DNA of 64,000 nucleotides from Parelaphostrongylus tenuis (Eukaryota > Nematoda > Chromadorea > Rhabditida > Metastrongylidae). The stretch lies in NCBI GenBank assembly GCA_019055375.1, contig JAHQIW010003656.1, positions 1-64,000 on the forward strand, in the 5' to 3' direction. Made by a program: the position numbers and the translations under genes. Shown here piece by piece: positions 63,016 through 64,000 of this stretch. Positions within the stretch are counted from its first letter, which is position 1; every line of letters starts with the position of its first letter. Under the pieces are notes generated by a model that made no database searches, was not told where the DNA came from, and saw only the letters and a list, made by a program, of their open reading frames with translations.

Positions 63016-63250
63016 TCCGTCTCCTCTGTGCAAATCCCAGTACTTCTAGCATTCGATTCATTTTCTTCGTCTCCTTGAGCATCGTGAATTACTGGTTGAG
63101 CTCGTCTCCTTTGGACCTCAAGTACAGCCCCGCTGTTACGATCCATTGGGCGTTTGTTTTCGACTGTCGAGGTGCGTTGGGGCTGGAAAGGGAGTTGAGT
63201 CCCGAGCGCGTCACGGTGAGCATCATCACCACTCGGACATCTGTCCCCGA
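63016..63250 (-). repeat. tRNA-derived SINE-like repeat, family B
   Basis: In reverse: GGGGACAGATGTCCGAGTGG (A box mutated), then CAGTAATTCACGATGCTC, AAGGAGACGAAGAAAATGAA and TCGAATGCTAGAAGTACTGG. It is near full length and moderately diverged. Confidence 0.7.
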
Positions 63251-63815
63251 CTAGATTATCACATAAAACAATATTGAACATTCCTGATATGGGAATGACA
63301 AGCCCAAAGAGACGGAAATATAAACAATAGTGCTATTAGTCAGATGAGACATCACAAAGACTAACGAAGCACGGCAACAGTGGCAAGACATCGTTGCAGT
63401 ATTGTGTGAGTGATTCAAAGAGGGAACCTTGCACAATAAACTGTGGCTATGAAATTCTGAAAAAGACGGAAGGCGGAAGGGATACTCGAATGGGCACATA
63501 AATCGATGCCGGGTCTTATGTACGGCTCACGAATGGGCGGAGCCTGCGTCCATACTTGGCCGACGTCTGCGCGAGTGTAACGGCTTCGAGGAGGAGGTCG
63601 CAGGTATGGCAGACAGATGAGCGTACTGCCCCCATCCTTGGGCGGGATGGCATAGGGCCAACATGTTACGGAGTTACTTCACATCCATCGAGAACAATCT
63701 CCGACGGGAAATAGTTTTGGACTACGATGGATTTTATGAAAGATGAAAAACCTAATAACTAAAATAGATGTTTGCTGCCATAGTAAGATAAAGACATGTT
63801 CATGAAGACTGCTTT

Positions 63816-63975
63816 CAAACGTGTAGCGCAGTGGTTAGAGGTGCTACAAAGAACACGTTTTGTCGTTCGCTTGATCCCGGTTTCAAGCCTCAGCGGTAGT
63901 TCATGTTTTCCGTAACGACGATTTGGTACGAAATGTTCTATCAGGAAAGCAGCATTAACTTTTAGCATTGACAAA
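63816..63975 (+). repeat. SINE family A, 5' part, diverged
   Basis: CAAACGTGTAGCGCAGTGGTTA carries the A box and GAGGTGCTACAAAGAACACG continues the head. B-box and body are eroded (TTGATCCCGGTTTCAAGCC, GAAAGCAGCATTAACTTT). The window ends shortly after. Confidence 0.6.
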
Positions 63976-64000
63976 TCACCTAAGGCTACTGTATAGAGCA

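Overview
This looks like a window from a nematode nuclear genome, most probably a clade V (strongylid or hookworm-like) worm. The reasons are short spliced exons with TTTCAG- or TTTAG-type acceptors, at least six genes with such an acceptor 2 to 12 nt upstream of the start codon (as expected for spliced-leader trans-splicing), closely packed convergent and divergent genes, and dense tRNA-derived and inverted-repeat elements. The species call is inference; nothing here names it.

Genes, assembled exon by exon from reading-frame phase and family motifs: a Slingshot-type cofilin phosphatase (+, 12253-21280, twelve exons); ATP synthase F0 subunit c (-, 23570-24463); a GLTP-domain lipid-transfer protein (+, about 27520-29485, 5' end not found); FBXO28 (-, 29795-31600, nine exons); an NCBP2AS2-like small protein (+, 31782-32807); RNA polymerase III subunit POLR3K/RPC11 (-, 32986-35253); a mitochondrial CISD3-type iron-sulfur protein (-, 35516-38276); N-acetyltransferase 9 (+, 39467-44502); a chromodomain protein (-, 53120-57001, 5' end not found) with a degenerate second copy of its 3' half at about 46-47 kb; and a small unidentified two-exon gene (-, 60934-61262). 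The 27-38 kb core is compact: GLTP and FBXO28 converge, FBXO28 and NCBP2AS2-like diverge from a 181-bp gap, NCBP2AS2-like and POLR3K converge, and CISD3 and POLR3K lie in tandem like a possible operon.

Everything else is mainly repeats. 0-12 kb holds a dead mariner, a Penelope-like remnant and inverted-repeat elements, with no gene I can support. The introns of the Slingshot and NAT9 genes are filled with nested elements. 38-64 kb is repeat-dominated apart from NAT9, the chromodomain gene and the small gene.

The most striking signal is a set of palindromic 0.4-1 kb elements whose arms carry hammerhead-ribozyme motifs (CTGACGA, stem II, GAAAC, palindromic loopless stem III, closing stem I). 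The best copy, 50309-50351, fits the type I consensus base for base. One such palindrome (14068-15029) also carries the GIY-YIG endonuclease end of a Penelope-like element in both arms, so the hammerhead palindromes are probably Penelope-related. A second system consists of at least three tRNA-derived families. One SINE copy has an exact 12-bp target-site duplication, and one inverted double-headed tRNA-like element has an exact 13-bp duplication and is inserted in the Penelope palindrome.

Caveat: Slingshot, NAT9 and probably GLTP contain frame-breaking indels while their neighbours are clean. Draft-assembly errors or gene decay could both explain this.
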